In this document: piece by piece, positions 63,323 through 64,000 of the stretch | How positions within the stretch are numbered: the stretch's first letter is position 1 | Layout: every line of letters starts with the position of its first letter | Assembly (NCBI RefSeq): GCF_003944795.1 | Contig: NZ_RWBG01000002.1 | Span: forward strand, 248,001-312,000 | Direction: 5' to 3' | Source: Mangrovimonas spongiae | Lineage (GTDB): Bacteria; Bacteroidota; Bacteroidia; Flavobacteriales; Flavobacteriaceae | DNA: 64,000 nt | Notes under the pieces: generated by a model | Seen by the model: only the letters and a program-made list of their open reading frames with translations | The model's database searches: none | Told to the model about the DNA's origin: nothing | Program-made: the position numbers and the translations under genes

Positions 63323-64000
63323 TTACTTAACGTCCATAAGCTCAACATCGAAAATTAAGGTTGCATTTGGAGGGATTACACCACCAGCACCACGACTGCC
63401 GTAACCTAAATCACTTGGCACAACTAATCGGGCTTTACTTCCTACATTTAATAAGCCAATACCTTCATCCCAACCTGGAATAACTTGACCTACGCCTACA
63501 GCAAACTCTAAAGGTTGATTTCTTTTATAAGAGGAATCGAAAACAGTTCCATCTGCTAATTGACCTTTATAATGTACTTTTACAGTACTTCCTTTTTCAG
63601 GTTGCTTCCCATCACCTTCTTGAATAATTTGGTAACGCAACCCACTATCTGTTTTCTTAAATCCAGCGGCTAGTTTATCTAACTCAGCTTCTCGTGCAGC
63701 TTGTTCTTCAGCAATGCGTTTTTCTCTAGCGCCTTCAAATGTTCTAAAAGCTTCAATAGCATGAAAGTTTTCTGCGGCCTCACCGACTCTTATAATTTCT
63801 AAGGTTTCAATTTTATCGCCTTGCGCAATTGCATCAACTACGTCTTGTCCTTCAGCAACTTTACCAAAGACCGTATGGTTACCATCTAACCAAGGGGTTT
63901 CTACATGTGTGATAAAAAACTGACTCCCATTTGTACCTGGTCCAGCATTGGCCATGGAAAGGATACCTGGCGCATCGTGCTTTAAATCTGGATGAAACTC
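63323..64000 (-). CDS. Cyclophilin-FKBP fusion peptidyl-prolyl isomerase (partial, cut by window edge)
   Basis: The C-terminal 225 residues of a two-domain isomerase. Reading continues past the ATG at 63955 through 15 further codons to the window edge (ending [14 protein letters not shown] before [15 protein letters not shown]), so that ATG is internal. The first domain is cyclophilin ([20 protein letters not shown]), a charged helical linker follows, and the second is FKBP ([33 protein letters not shown]). Such fusions are known in Bacteroidota. The N terminus, and so its location in the cell, is not visible. Confidence 0.95.
   Translation of the reverse strand, partial: EFHPDLKHDAPGILSMANAGPGTNGSQFFITHVETPWLDGNHTVFGKVAEGQDVVDAIAQGDKIETLEIIRVGEAAENFHAIEAFRTFEGAREKRIAEEQAAREAELDKLAAGFKKTDSGLRYQIIQEGDGKQPEKGSTVKVHYKGQLADGTVFDSSYKRNQPLEFAVGVGQVIPGWDEGIGLLNVGSKARLVVPSDLGYGSRGAGGVIPPNATLIFDVELMDVK

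Noticed and set aside
63323-63955. A complete 210-aa isomerase starting at the ATG at 63955
   Set aside because: The frame continues upstream to the window edge and that upstream sequence is normal cyclophilin, so the ATG is internal and the gene is partial.

Overview
The window is a 64 kb piece of an AT-rich chromosome from the phylum Bacteroidota, almost certainly a marine-type member of the Flavobacteriaceae. The evidence is the set of type IX secretion (T9SS) cargo proteins with C-terminal sorting domains, promoters of the Bacteroidota type (TTG ... TAnnTTTG), the near absence of Shine-Dalgarno sites, families typical of the phylum (DUF6495-, DUF4421- and PUR/DUF3276-like) and two TonB-dependent receptors. 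I see no prophage, insertion sequence, integron, CRISPR array, tRNA or rRNA. Both edges cut genes: an MlaF-type ATPase on the left and a cyclophilin-FKBP isomerase on the right.

Layout. 1-1.8 kb: mlaE/mlaF lipid-transport genes and a flavin-binding PNPOx-like protein. 2.0-18.0 kb: a secretion island of four same-strand T9SS cargo genes: a 2360-aa adhesin, a 272-aa protein that is only the shared C-terminal module, an M14 metallocarboxypeptidase and a 1635-aa adhesin. Each has its own promoter built on the same 20-bp direct repeat. 18.0-31.2 kb: housekeeping genes (hisS, rpsF-rpsR-rplI, a LytTR regulator, nadC-yihY-priA, rlmH, an M3 peptidase, hpf, rdgB, a DUF4421 protein). 31.3-40.7 kb: a DEAD-box helicase with a highly structured leader, a 980-aa type-B T9SS cargo protein, trmH, a zinc-less sirtuin, a fatty acid hydroxylase and guaB.

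40.75-47 kb: a tight five-gene operon (thioredoxin-like, apbE, DUF4266 lipoprotein, DUF3570 barrel, orphan secreted protein) divergent from a FecA-like TonB receptor. This is the best candidate for an undescribed envelope redox system. 47-57.9 kb: HMG-CoA lyase, a membrane metalloprotease-like protein, pyrD-lysE, pepT, a TonB siderophore receptor, a YdeI/DUF1801 protein, nusB-DUF1573-yajC and leucine dehydrogenase. 58-64 kb: an ABC exporter, a PUR-domain protein, a BASS transporter and acyltransferase pair, a CsaA-like protein, a thioredoxin-fold protein and the cyclophilin-FKBP isomerase.

Regulation read from the sequence: (i) a shared 20-bp tandem repeat next to or over the -33 region of the four cargo genes; (ii) a shared TTATTTA-N3-TAAATAA operator exactly 26 bp from the -7 box of both TonB receptor genes; (iii) a 14-bp repeat bracketing the LytTR gene's own promoter; (iv) RNA structures in the leaders of the DEAD-box helicase (possible pseudoknot), hisS (two competing hairpins) and nusB (hairpin at the predicted transcript start). 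Coding starts were moved from the longest reading frame where a -7 box, signal peptide or ATG favoured a shorter one (mlaE, M3 peptidase, ABC exporter, BASS transporter, orphan operon protein).
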